Assembly (NCBI GenBank): GCA_023404955.1
Contig: JAEXZY010000100.1
Coordinates: forward strand, 1 to 42,421
Source: Actinomycetes bacterium
Lineage (GTDB): Bacteria > Actinomycetota > Actinomycetes > Mycobacteriales > Mycobacteriaceae
Direction of reading: 5' to 3'
Length of the DNA stretch: 42,421 nucleotides
Every line of letters begins with the position of its first letter. The first letter of the stretch is position 1. The position numbers and the translations under genes are program-made. Positions 8,487 through 16,651 of the stretch are shown here, one piece after another. The notes below the pieces were generated by a model, which had not been told where the DNA came from, made no database searches, and worked only from the letters and a program-made list of their open reading frames with translations.

Positions 8487-11400
8487 GTACGGCGCAACCG
8501 CGGCGGGTCCAGGCCCGCGCCGAACTCTCCGATGCCGCGGTGGTCTCGCGCTCGTGGGGAATGGCGCTGGCCACGCTCGTCAGCAGGCTCACGGGCTTCG
8601 CCCGCATCGTGCTGCTCGCCGCGATCCTCGGCGCAGCGTTGTCCAGCGCGTTCACGGTGGCCAACCAGCTACCGAACATGATCGCCGCGCTGGTGTTGGA
8701 GGCGACGTTCACCGCGATCTTCGTGCCGGTACTGGCGCGCGCCGAACGCGACGATCCCGACGGCGGCACCGCCTTCATCCGCAGACTCCTGACCCTGGCC
8801 ACCACCTTGCTGCTGGCGGTCACGATCATCTCGACCGCCGGTGCCCCGCTGCTGGTCCATCTGATGCTGGGCTCGGAACCGCTGGTGGATCGGCCGCTGA
8901 CGACGGCGTTCGCGTATCTTCTTCTGCCGCAGATCATCTTCTACGGCTTGTCATCGGTGTTCATGGCAATCCTGAACACGCGCAACATCTTCGGGCCGCC
9001 GGCATGGGCGCCGGTGGTCAACAACGTCGTGGCGATCCTCACCCTGGGCCTGTATCTGCTTGTGCCAGGCGAACTCTCGCTGAACCCGGTGACGATGGGC
9101 GACACCAAACTCCTGGTGCTCGGCATCGGCACGACGCTGGGTGTCGTCGCGCAAGCCGCCGTGCTGTTCGTCGCGATCCGGCGGGAACGGATCAGCCTGC
9201 GGCCGCTGTGGGGCATCGACGCGCGGCTGAAGAAGTTCGGCATGATGGCGCTGGCGATGGTGCTCTACGTGCTCATCAGCCAGGTCGGCTTCGTGGTCGG
9301 CAATCAGGTCGCCAGCGGTGCGGCGGCCTCGGGCCCGGCGATCTACAACTACACCTGGCTGATCCTGCAGCTGCCGTTTGGCATCGTCGGGGTGACGGTG
9401 CTGACCGTCGTCATGCCGCGCCTGTCCCGCAACGCGGCGGCCGGCGACGGACCCGCCGTGCTGGCCGATCTGTCGCTGGCGACCCGGCTGACGATGGTGA
9501 CGCTGATCCCGGTCGTCGCCCTGATGACGGTCGGCGGACCGGCGATCGGCAGCGCGCTGTTCTCATACGGCAACTTCGGCGCCGTCGATGCCGGGTACCT
9601 CGGCATGGCGATCACGTTGTCGGCGTTCACGCTGATTCCGTACGCATTGGTGCTGCTGCAGCTGCGGGTGTTCTACGCCCGCGAGGAGCCGTGGACACCG
9701 ATCCTGCTGATCGTGGTGATCACGGCCGTCAAGGTCGCCGGCTCCCTGGTCGCGCCGCATCTGACCACCGACCAGGAGCTGGTCGCCGGCTACCTCGGAT
9801 TGGCCAACGGTCTCGGCTTCGTGGCCGGCGCGACGCTGGGCTACCTGCTGCTGCGCAACCGGCTCGATCCGCCCGGCGGCCGCCTGTTCTCCACCGACGT
9901 GGTGCGTACCGTGCTGGTGACCATCACCGCGGCGCTCGCGGCGGGATTGATCGCCCACGTGGTCGACCGGCTGGCCGGGCTCGGATCGCTGACCGACCAT
10001 TTCGGTGCGGCCGGATCGCTGCTGCGGCTGGCCGTTCTCAGCCTGGTCATGTGCCCGATCATCGTCGGGGTGCTGCTCGGCGCGAAGGTCCCCGAGGCGG
10101 TTGCGGCGGCCGCCGCGGTGCGCTCGCGCCTCGGCCGGGGCCGTGCCCAGGCCGGCGCCTCCGTCTCGACCCGTCCCGGCGGCGGGCTCACGTACCCTGA
10201 TCTCACCTCGACGCGACGGACGCGTCAGTTTCCCGGGCCGACGTACCGGGGACAGGGAGGCATGGTTGGCGAACGCAGGACCGGGAAAGGAGCTTCGGTG
10301 AGCGACACTCCGGCCGGCGGTTGCCCGACTCCGCCGCAGACGTCCGATCCGGCCGACCCCGCCAAGACCACACGGATCGACCGCCCGTCGGCGGACGACT
10401 TCCAGCCAGACGTCCCGGAGTCCGACGAGTCCGCCCCCGCGTCGGTCGGCCCCACTTCGCCGGACTCCGCCTCGCCGACCGAGGCCATCCCGGCCGCGGC
10501 CCCGCCGCGCCCCCGCGCCGACTACAGCAATGACCCCACTCGGGAATCGCTGGCGTTCGACCCGCCGCGTGAACCTCCGCTGGAGGCCGCGAACGCCACG
10601 GAGGAGCTGCACCTCATCCCGGGCGCCACGGTCGGCAAGGGGCGCTACCGCTTGCTCGTCTCCCATGGCGGACCGCCCACCCTTCAGTTCTGGCAGGCGC
10701 TCGACACCGCGCTGGACCGGCAGGTGGCGCTGACATTCGTCGACCCGGACGGCACTCTGCCCGCGGGCGAAGTACAGGCGATCCTGGACCGCACGCAACG
10801 GCTCGGTCGCCTCGACATGCCCGGGGTGGCGCGCGTGCTCGACGTGATGTCGACCGGCTCCGGTGGCCTCGTCGTGTCCGAGTGGATCCGCGGCGGCTCC
10901 CTCGCCGAAGTCGCCGACACCTCGCCCTCACCGATCGGTGGGGCCCGTGCGATCCAGTCCCTGGCAGCAGCGGCCGAGGCGGCGCACCGCAGCGGCGTCG
11001 CGTTGGCACTCGACCACCCCGCTCGAATCCGGGTCAGCATCGAAGGCGATGTGGCGCTTGCGTTCCCGGCCACCCTCCCCTCCGCGACGCCCGATGACGA
11101 CATCCGGGGAATCGGCGCGGCGCTGTACGCGCTGCTGATCAACCGGTGGCCGCTGCCCGAGACCGGCCAGCCCAGCGGACTGGCCGCCGCCGATCTGGAC
11201 GCCGCGGGCCAGCCGGTCGAGCCACGCGCCGTGGACCGCGACATCCCGTTTCAGATCTCCGCGGCCGCCGCGCGCGCCGCCCAGGAGAACGGCGGCATCC
11301 GGAGCGCGTCGACGATGCTCAATCTGCTGCAGCAGGCTACAGCCATCGCTGACCGCACCGATCACCTGACACCGGTCGACGAGCCCGCCGGACCGGGTCA

Positions 11401-12076
11401 GGGTGGCTCCGCCGACCCGGTCGACCCCGACGACGCGGCACGACGCCGGAAGCGCCTGATCATCGGGGCCAGCGTGGCCGCCGCCGCGGTCGTTCTGGTG
11501 GTCATCCTGCTGGCGACCGTGCTCAGCAACATCTTCGGTGACGTGGGCAATGGTCTGAGCGGTGACGAGCTCGGCCTCAACGCCCCGACGTCGTCGCAGC
11601 CGGGCAGCAGCACCCCTGACGCCGGGGCTGTCGTGAAACCCGTTCGCGCGACGGTGTTCTCGCCCGAGGGTGAGGCCGATGCACCGGATCTCGCCGGGTT
11701 GGCCATCGACGGGGATCCGGCCACGGTGTGGCCGACCGACACCTACAGCGACGCCACGCCGTTCCCCGGGTTCAAGAACGGTGTAGGCCTGCTGCTACAG
11801 CTCCCGCAGCCGACCACGCTCGGCTCGGTCGGCATCAACGTCAACAGCACGGGCACCGCGGTGCAGATCCGCTCGGCCACGTCGGCGTCGCCGTCGTCGC
11901 TGGACGACACCACGGCACTCACGCAGCCCACGACGCTGAAGCCGGGAGCCAACACGATTCCCGTCGACAACGCGGCGCCGACGTCCTACGTGCTGGTGTG
12001 GATCTCCACGCTCGGACAGGTGAACGGCCAGAGCCGCAGCGACGTCTCGGAGATCACCCTGAAAGCCGCCGGCTGA
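8483..12076 (+). CDS. murJ: Lipid II flippase MurJ (MviN) fused to pseudokinase and extracellular domain
   Basis: A 1197-residue fusion matching Rv3910. Residues about 1-540 form the multi-pass MurJ/MviN flippase that moves lipid II across the membrane. After a Pro/Ser-rich linker, about 705-965 is a protein-kinase-like domain lacking catalytic features: the VAIK lysine position reads VALTFV, and the HRD and DFG motifs are not recognisable. It is a pseudokinase, known in M. tuberculosis to be phosphorylated by PknB and bound by FhaA. A transmembrane helix at about 991-1012 leads to an extracellular discoidin-like C-terminus. The GTG at 8483 overlaps the upstream stop. Open frame continues 111 nt further upstream, but only as shadow of the previous gene. 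Confidence 0.93.
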   Translation: MSTAQPRRVQARAELSDAAVVSRSWGMALATLVSRLTGFARIVLLAAILGAALSSAFTVANQLPNMIAALVLEATFTAIFVPVLARAERDDPDGGTAFIRRLLTLATTLLLAVTIISTAGAPLLVHLMLGSEPLVDRPLTTAFAYLLLPQIIFYGLSSVFMAILNTRNIFGPPAWAPVVNNVVAILTLGLYLLVPGELSLNPVTMGDTKLLVLGIGTTLGVVAQAAVLFVAIRRERISLRPLWGIDARLKKFGMMALAMVLYVLISQVGFVVGNQVASGAAASGPAIYNYTWLILQLPFGIVGVTVLTVVMPRLSRNAAAGDGPAVLADLSLATRLTMVTLIPVVALMTVGGPAIGSALFSYGNFGAVDAGYLGMAITLSAFTLIPYALVLLQLRVFYAREEPWTPILLIVVITAVKVAGSLVAPHLTTDQELVAGYLGLANGLGFVAGATLGYLLLRNRLDPPGGRLFSTDVVRTVLVTITAALAAGLIAHVVDRLAGLGSLTDHFGAAGSLLRLAVLSLVMCPIIVGVLLGAKVPEAVAAAAAVRSRLGRGRAQAGASVSTRPGGGLTYPDLTSTRRTRQFPGPTYRGQGGMVGERRTGKGASVSDTPAGGCPTPPQTSDPADPAKTTRIDRPSADDFQPDVPESDESAPASVGPTSPDSASPTEAIPAAAPPRPRADYSNDPTRESLAFDPPREPPLEAANATEELHLIPGATVGKGRYRLLVSHGGPPTLQFWQALDTALDRQVALTFVDPDGTLPAGEVQAILDRTQRLGRLDMPGVARVLDVMSTGSGGLVVSEWIRGGSLAEVADTSPSPIGGARAIQSLAAAAEAAHRSGVALALDHPARIRVSIEGDVALAFPATLPSATPDDDIRGIGAALYALLINRWPLPETGQPSGLAAADLDAAGQPVEPRAVDRDIPFQISAAAARAAQENGGIRSASTMLNLLQQATAIADRTDHLTPVDEPAGPGQGGSADPVDPDDAARRRKRLIIGASVAAAAVVLVVILLATVLSNIFGDVGNGLSGDELGLNAPTSSQPGSSTPDAGAVVKPVRATVFSPEGEADAPDLAGLAIDGDPATVWPTDTYSDATPFPGFKNGVGLLLQLPQPTTLGSVGINVNSTGTAVQIRSATSASPSSLDDTTALTQPTTLKPGANTIPVDNAAPTSYVLVWISTLGQVNGQSRSDVSEITLKAAG

Positions 12077-12091
12077 GCGAAAACTGCCGCG

Positions 12092-12107
12092 CCGAGCCCC
12101 CGCTCGG
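12092..12107. terminator. Short hairpin after murJ
   Basis: CCGAGC and GCTCGG form a 6-bp GC stem with a CCCC loop, 15 nt after the murJ stop and just ahead of sigM. There is no T-run. It may be a weak intrinsic terminator or merely part of the sigM promoter region. Confidence 0.3.
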
Positions 12108-12125
12108 GCCACCTAGGGTTCGGCT

Positions 12126-12701
12126 GTGGGGATTTTCTCGGGGCACGGCGACGGCGGGGTGCGGCCGCGCACCGACTCCGAACTGTTGGCTGCCCACGTC
12201 GCGGGTGACCGCTACGCGTTCGAGGAGCTCTTCTACCGCCACCACCGCCAGCTGTACCGGCTGGCCACGCTGACCACCGCCAATCCCGACGACGCTGCCG
12301 ACGCGCTGCAGGACGCGCTGCTGGCGGCACACCGCACCGCCGGCGCCTTCCGACACGACTCGGCGGTCAGCAGCTGGCTGCACCGCATCGTCGTGAACGC
12401 GTGTCTGGACCGACTGCGCCGCAACAAGTTCCGTGACCATGCCGTGCTCGATGAAGAACTCACCCACGGCACTGACCCGACCCGTCACATCGACACCGCG
12501 ATCGTCATCGAACGGGCACTGCTGACGCTGCCGATCGAGCAGCGCGCCGCGGTGGTCGCGGTCGACATGCAGGGCTTCTCGGTCGCCGAGACCGCGCGCA
12601 TGCTGGGTGTACCGGAGGGCACGGTCAAGAGCCGGTGCGCACGAGCACGCGCCAAGCTCGCGGCGTCGCTGACCGTCTTCGCCGCGGATCACATCGATTG
12701 A
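12126..12701 (+). CDS. sigM: ECF RNA polymerase sigma factor SigM
   Basis: A 191-residue extracytoplasmic-function sigma factor at the conserved SigM locus (Rv3911). Region 2 spans about residues 20-90 (AFEELFYRHHRQLYRLA, then DDAADALQDALLAAHR and SSWLHRIVVNACLDRLRRNK). Region 4 has LPIEQRAAVVAVDMQGFSVA followed by ETARMLGVPEGTVKSRCARA, the helix-turn-helix that reads the -35 element. In M. tuberculosis SigM controls ESX and envelope-related genes; the targets here are unknown. The GTG start has TAGGGT (12114-12119) six bases upstream and no clear ribosome site. The following small gene looks like what is left of its anti-sigma factor. Confidence 0.93.
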   Translation: MGIFSGHGDGGVRPRTDSELLAAHVAGDRYAFEELFYRHHRQLYRLATLTTANPDDAADALQDALLAAHRTAGAFRHDSAVSSWLHRIVVNACLDRLRRNKFRDHAVLDEELTHGTDPTRHIDTAIVIERALLTLPIEQRAAVVAVDMQGFSVAETARMLGVPEGTVKSRCARARAKLAASLTVFAADHID

Positions 12702-12758
12702 GATCTCCTCGGATAGCCTCGGAGGGTCAGCGGGCAACGCAACCGGCGGGGGTGAACG

Positions 12759-13025
12759 ATGGGCGGCGACACAGGACCCGTCACGCCCGAACTGCTGGCC
12801 GATCTGCAGGCCGGGTTGCTCGACGACGACACCGCCGCGCAGGTGCGCCGGCGCGTGCGCACCGATCCAGCGGCCGCCCGGGCGCTGGCAGCGCTCGACA
12901 CCGTCCGACGGGAACTGAGCAGTCTGGGTTCTGATTCAGCCTCAGCTCCCGCCGTTCCCCCTGCGGTCATGGCCCGTATCGGGGCCGCTCTGCGGGACGC
13001 AGAACCGCCCTCGAAACGCGGCTGA
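12759..13025 (+). CDS. Short anti-sigma-like protein (N-terminal part of RsmA/Rv3912 type)
   Basis: An 88-residue protein directly after sigM, in the position of Rv3912, the SigM anti-sigma factor of about 254 residues in M. tuberculosis. The N-terminal helical part is recognisable (TPELLADLQAGLLDDDTAAQ, then RRRVRTDPAAARALAALDTV). The frame stops at 13025 and only 71 nt remain before trxB, so no room is left for the membrane-spanning and extracellular part. GGCGGGGGTGA (12746-12756) precedes the ATG at 12759 as a ribosome site. It may be a soluble, reduced anti-sigma factor or a decaying gene. Function inferred from position only. Confidence 0.65.
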   Translation: MGGDTGPVTPELLADLQAGLLDDDTAAQVRRRVRTDPAAARALAALDTVRRELSSLGSDSASAPAVPPAVMARIGAALRDAEPPSKRG

Positions 13026-13043
13026 CCCGCCCGGTCAGCCCTC

Positions 13044-13070
13044 GGGAACAGCCCGGCCTACCCTGGTGTT
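13044..13070 (+). promoter_or_regulatory. SigH-type promoter upstream of trxB-trxC
   Basis: GGGAACA (13044-13050), a 16-nt spacer, then TGTT (13067-13070). This resembles the mycobacterial SigH consensus GGGAAYA-N16/17-CGTT, with one mismatch in the -10. SigH control of trxB2-trxC under oxidative and heat stress is established in M. tuberculosis. Transcription would start near 13077, followed by the ribosome site GAAAGG (13086-13091). Confidence 0.7.
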
Positions 13071-13096
13071 CAAGGATTGCAGGCAGAAAGGCACTC

Positions 13097-14092
13097 ATGA
13101 CCTCCTCGTCCACCGTCCATGACGTGATCATCGTCGGTTCCGGCCCGGCCGGATACACCGCCGCGGTCTACAGCGCGCGGGCCCAGCTCAAGCCCCTCGT
13201 CTTCGAAGGCAGCCAGTTCGGCGGTGCTCTGATGACGACCACCGAGGTGGAGAACTACCCCGGTTTCCGCGACGGCATCACCGGCCCCGAGCTGATGGAC
13301 CAGATGCGCGAGCAGGCGCTGCGCTTCGGCGCCGATCTGCGCATGGAGGACGTCGACGCGGTCGACCTGACCGGACCGGTCAAGAAGGTGACGGTCGGCG
13401 ACGAGACGTACCAGGCCCGCGCAGTCATCCTCGCGATGGGCGCCGCGGCCCGACACCTCGGCGTGCCCGGTGAAGACGCGCTGCTCGGCATGGGTGTCAG
13501 CACCTGCGCCACGTGTGACGGCTTCTTCTTCCGCGACCAGGACATCGCCGTGGTCGGCGGTGGTGACTCGGCGATGGAGGAGGCCACCTTCCTCACCCGG
13601 TTCGCGCGTAGCGTCACGTTGATCCACCGGCGCGACGAGTTCCGCGCCTCCAAGATCATGCTGGAGCGCGCCGAACAGAACGAGAAGATCACCATCCTGA
13701 CCAACACCGCGGTGGAGGCCATCGAAGGCGATCCGAAGGTCACCGGCATCAAGCTCCGCAACACCGTCACCGGCGAGGAGTCTTCGCTCGCGGTCACCGG
13801 TGTATTCGTGGCGATCGGCCACGACCCGCGCTCGGAATTGGTGCGTGGGCAGGTGGACCTCGACGACGAAGGCTACGTCCAGGTTGTCGATCGCACCACC
13901 TACACCTCGATCGACGGAGTGTTCGCCGCAGGCGATCTGGTGGACCACACCTACCGACAGGCCATCACCGCCGCCGGAAGTGGTTGTGCCGCAGCCATCG
14001 ACGCCGAACGGTGGCTGGCCGATCACGCCGAACCAGGCGAACGAACCTCTACCACAACCGAAGACAGCGATCTGATTGGAGCACAACAGTGA
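13097..14092 (+). CDS. trxB: Thioredoxin reductase
   Basis: A 331-residue low-molecular-weight flavoenzyme that passes electrons from NADPH through FAD to oxidised thioredoxin. The FAD-binding GSGPAG is at residues 14-19. The redox-active pair is Cys137/Cys140 in STCATCDG. The NADPH-binding GGGDSA is at 154-159, and the C-terminal FAD motif is GVFAAGDLVD. Length fits TrxB2 (Rv3913). GAAAGG ends 5 nt before the ATG. The TGA overlaps the GTG of trxC (GTGA), so the enzyme and its substrate are translationally coupled, downstream of a SigH-type promoter. Confidence 0.97.
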   Translation: MTSSSTVHDVIIVGSGPAGYTAAVYSARAQLKPLVFEGSQFGGALMTTTEVENYPGFRDGITGPELMDQMREQALRFGADLRMEDVDAVDLTGPVKKVTVGDETYQARAVILAMGAAARHLGVPGEDALLGMGVSTCATCDGFFFRDQDIAVVGGGDSAMEEATFLTRFARSVTLIHRRDEFRASKIMLERAEQNEKITILTNTAVEAIEGDPKVTGIKLRNTVTGEESSLAVTGVFVAIGHDPRSELVRGQVDLDDEGYVQVVDRTTYTSIDGVFAAGDLVDHTYRQAITAAGSGCAAAIDAERWLADHAEPGERTSTTTEDSDLIGAQQ

Positions 14093-14424
14093 GCGAATCC
14101 ACCTCGGCGACCGTAGCCGTCACCGACGATTCCTTTTCTCAGGACGTGCTGTCCAGCGGCACACCGGTGCTGGTCGATTTCTGGGCGACGTGGTGCGGGC
14201 CGTGCAAGATGGTCGCTCCGGTGCTCGAGGAGATCGCGTCCGAGAAGGCCGGGTCGCTGACCGTGGCCAAACTCGACGTCGACGAGAACCCCGCCACGGC
14301 GCGGGACTTCTCGGTCGTGTCGATCCCGACCATGATCCTGTTCAAAGACGGCGAGCCGGTCAAGCGGATCGTGGGCGCGAAAGGCAAGGCTGCGCTGCTG
14401 CGCGAGCTCGCTGACGTGCTCTAG
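14089..14424 (+). CDS. trxC: Thioredoxin
   Basis: A 111-residue cytosolic thioredoxin, the electron carrier reduced by the adjacent TrxB (Rv3914 type). The active site WCGPC gives Cys36 and Cys39, within the classic VLVDFWATWCGPCKMVAPVL strand-helix. The cis-proline motif SIPTMILFKDG follows. The GTG start at 14089 overlaps the trxB stop and has GGAG about 7 nt upstream. Open frame further upstream lies in trxB and is not used. Length is normal and no odd features are seen. Confidence 0.97.
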   Translation: MSESTSATVAVTDDSFSQDVLSSGTPVLVDFWATWCGPCKMVAPVLEEIASEKAGSLTVAKLDVDENPATARDFSVVSIPTMILFKDGEPVKRIVGAKGKAALLRELADVL

Positions 14425-14437
14425 CAGGCACTGTTCC

Positions 14438-14463
14438 ACCCCCGGACACTTCCCTGGGGTTTT
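14438..14463 (+). terminator. Possible weak terminator after trxC
   Basis: ACCCC (14438-14442) and GGGGT (14456-14460) can form a 5-bp stem with a 13-nt loop, followed by TTT. The stem is short, so termination is uncertain. It lies between the trxC stop and the cwlM start. Confidence 0.3.
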
Positions 14464-14498
14464 CCGAAATCCTCTCCCCTTCTGAGAGAATGCTGCCT

Positions 14499-15686
14499 AT
14501 GTCGAGTCTGCGTCGCGGTGACCGTTCTGCAGCGGTCACCGAGATACGGACCGCGTTGGCCGCCCTGGGGATGCTGCATGATCCCGACGACGACCTGGTC
14601 ACGGGGCGCAGAGTTGCCGCTGATGTGTTCGATGGCGAGCTCGACCACGCGGTTCGCGCCTTCCAACAGCACCGAGGCCTTCTCGTCGACGGGATCGTCG
14701 GTGAGGCGACCTACCGTGCCATCAAAGAGGCCTCGTACCGCCTGGGCGCTCGCACCCTCAACCACCAGTTCGGCGCTCCGATGTACGGCGACGACGTCGC
14801 CACGCTGCAGGCACGCCTGCAGGACCTCGGGTTCTACACGGGATTGGTCGACGGCCACTTCGGGTTGCAGACCCACAACGCGCTGATGTCCTACCAACGC
14901 GAGTACGGCCTGTTCCCCGACGGCATCTGCGGTCCGGAAACACTGCGCTCGCTCTACAACCTCGGGTCCCGCGTCACGGGCGGCTCCCCGCACGCGATCC
15001 GCGAAGAGGAGCTCGTACGGAGCTCCGGGCCGTGGCTGTCCGGCAAGAGGATCATCATCGATCCGGGCCGCGGGGGCGCCGACCACGGCCTGATCACGAA
15101 TGGCCCATCGGGACCCATCAGTGAAGCAGACATTCTGTGGGACTTGGCCAGTCGGCTCGAAGGTCGGATGACGGCCATCGGCATGGAGACGTTCCTGTCG
15201 CGTTCTGTCGGTGCCTCCCCCACCGACGCCGAGCGTGCCGCGACAGCCAATTCCGTCGGCGCCGACCTGATGATCAGCCTGCGGTGCGAAACCCAGGCGA
15301 GCCCGTCCGCCAACGGCGTCGCGTCGTTCCACTTCGGCAACTCGCACGGTTCGGTGTCCACCATCGGACGCAATCTCGCCGACTTCATCCAGCGGGAAGT
15401 CGTGGCGCGCACCGGGTTACGCGACTGCCGGGTACACGGCCGGACCTGGGATCTACTGCGCCTGACCCGCATGCCCACCGTGCAGGTGGACGTCGGCTAC
15501 ATCAGCAATCCCGGCGACCGCGCCACGCTGGTGTCCCCGTCGGCCCGCGATTCACTCGCCGAAGGCATCCTGGCCGCAGTGAAGCGGCTGTACCTGCTCG
15601 GCAAGAACGACCGCCCCACAGGCACATTCACGTTCGCCGAGTTGCTGGCCCACGAACTGGCCGTCGAGCAGGGCCGCCGCAGCTAG
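14499..15686 (+). CDS. cwlM: CwlM, amidase-fold regulator of peptidoglycan synthesis
   Basis: A 395-residue protein matching Rv3915/CwlM: two peptidoglycan-binding-type repeats (about residues 1-75 and 85-155), then an N-acetylmuramoyl-L-alanine amidase (Amidase_3) fold from about 182. Zinc ligands look lost: the usual DPGHGG reads DPGRGG (Arg191), and the usual SIHAN-type motif reads SLRCET. It is therefore probably catalytically dead, which agrees with known CwlM, a cytoplasmic PknB substrate that activates MurA and contacts MurJ. Two in-frame ATGs exist (14490, 14499). The second is chosen because GAGAAT (14486-14491) would give a leaderless start there. Kinase, MurJ fusion and CwlM all occur in this window. 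Confidence 0.93.
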   Translation: MSSLRRGDRSAAVTEIRTALAALGMLHDPDDDLVTGRRVAADVFDGELDHAVRAFQQHRGLLVDGIVGEATYRAIKEASYRLGARTLNHQFGAPMYGDDVATLQARLQDLGFYTGLVDGHFGLQTHNALMSYQREYGLFPDGICGPETLRSLYNLGSRVTGGSPHAIREEELVRSSGPWLSGKRIIIDPGRGGADHGLITNGPSGPISEADILWDLASRLEGRMTAIGMETFLSRSVGASPTDAERAATANSVGADLMISLRCETQASPSANGVASFHFGNSHGSVSTIGRNLADFIQREVVARTGLRDCRVHGRTWDLLRLTRMPTVQVDVGYISNPGDRATLVSPSARDSLAEGILAAVKRLYLLGKNDRPTGTFTFAELLAHELAVEQGRRS

Positions 15687-15696
15687 TAGTGCGCAG

Positions 15697-16434
15697 CTAG
15701 CAGGCCGCTGCCGAACCGGCACCGACCGGCTGCTGCAACTGCGCACTCTCCAGGAGGCGTTCCAGCGCTGCTTCGACGCCGGCCTTCCACCCCAGGCCCT
15801 GCTCCAGCTCGAGCCGGAGCCGAGGGAAGTACGTGTGGTGCGACACCACGACGAAGCCCGCATCGATGAGCAGGTCGCTCGGCATCACGCAGGTGCCCAT
15901 CGCGCAGTCACCGAGGGTTTCCAGCACGGGCCGCACGTCCGGCGGCACCTGCGCCATGTCTGCCAGTTCGTCAGCGACCGCAGATCGTCCGAACGCTTCC
16001 AACGCGCGCACACCGCGTCGGACGAGATCCCCGACCACTGCGGTGATGAGCGCCCGGGACAGCTCTTCGCGACCGGGACCCGTCTCGACACCCAGGGATG
16101 TCAGCAGGACCGCGTCGGCGCTGACAGGTCCGGTCGGGAAGCGAGTCGCGCGCGGCACGCTGCGCGGGGGCGCGTAGAACGCATATCCGAGGCACGGCTC
16201 GTCGCCCGTCTCGTCTTCGGGCAATGGGGTCCGAGCCTCCACGGCCAGCTGTCCGCACGAGCCCCACTCCAACATCACCATCGACAGCCAGGCTTCTTTT
16301 TCGAACTCCGGATCCGAGAGGCTCTGATCGTCGCCGACGGTCAGCGGATCGACCTCCCAGTACACGCAGCGGCGAGCGTGCTTGGGAAGCTGCTCGAACG
16401 CTTCGAGTCGCAGAGGGGTGATTCGCGCGGTCAC
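15697..16434 (-). CDS. Rv3916c-like conserved protein, possible GNAT-fold
   Basis: A 245-residue soluble protein with no signal peptide or membrane segment. It matches the place, orientation and size of M. tuberculosis Rv3916c, which is uncharacterised. Sequence features are acidic and aromatic N-terminal blocks (RRCVYWEVDP, EKEAWLSMVMLEWGSCGQLA), a central helix GREELSRALITAVVGDLVRR, and DLLIDAGFVVVSHHTYFPRL near the C-terminus. The late block resembles the end of GNAT acetyltransferases, but I cannot confirm that family. The GTG at 16434 is the start used. The gene converges on cwlM with a 10-nt gap. Bases 16435-16651 upstream hold no gene that I can support. Confidence 0.8.
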   Translation of the reverse strand: MTARITPLRLEAFEQLPKHARRCVYWEVDPLTVGDDQSLSDPEFEKEAWLSMVMLEWGSCGQLAVEARTPLPEDETGDEPCLGYAFYAPPRSVPRATRFPTGPVSADAVLLTSLGVETGPGREELSRALITAVVGDLVRRGVRALEAFGRSAVADELADMAQVPPDVRPVLETLGDCAMGTCVMPSDLLIDAGFVVVSHHTYFPRLRLELEQGLGWKAGVEAALERLLESAQLQQPVGAGSAAAC

Positions 16435-16651
16435 TACGCTCCCGGGTGTCTCAGCCGCGAAGGGGTGCGCGGCGGCCCCTCCAGAATAGAAGGCGGGAGC
16501 CCAACCGGCTCGGTCCTGCTCTCTCGGTCGACCGACCGCGAGCTCAGGGTCGAAAACGTTTGGCGCTCAGAGCCTTTCCTCGCCTGCCCGAAAAAGGGTA
16601 CGCGCCATCGTGCCCCACTGTCACAGTGACGTAACGGCTGCGTGTGGTTGG

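Noticed and set aside
9563..10798. 411-codon open frame antisense to murJ
   Set aside because: Arg/Gln-rich shadow with no family features; murJ is clear on the plus strand.
15679..15700. Direct repeat CGCAGCTAG at the cwlM / Rv3916c-like stop codons
   Set aside because: Two 9-bp copies each covering a stop codon; too short to separate from chance.
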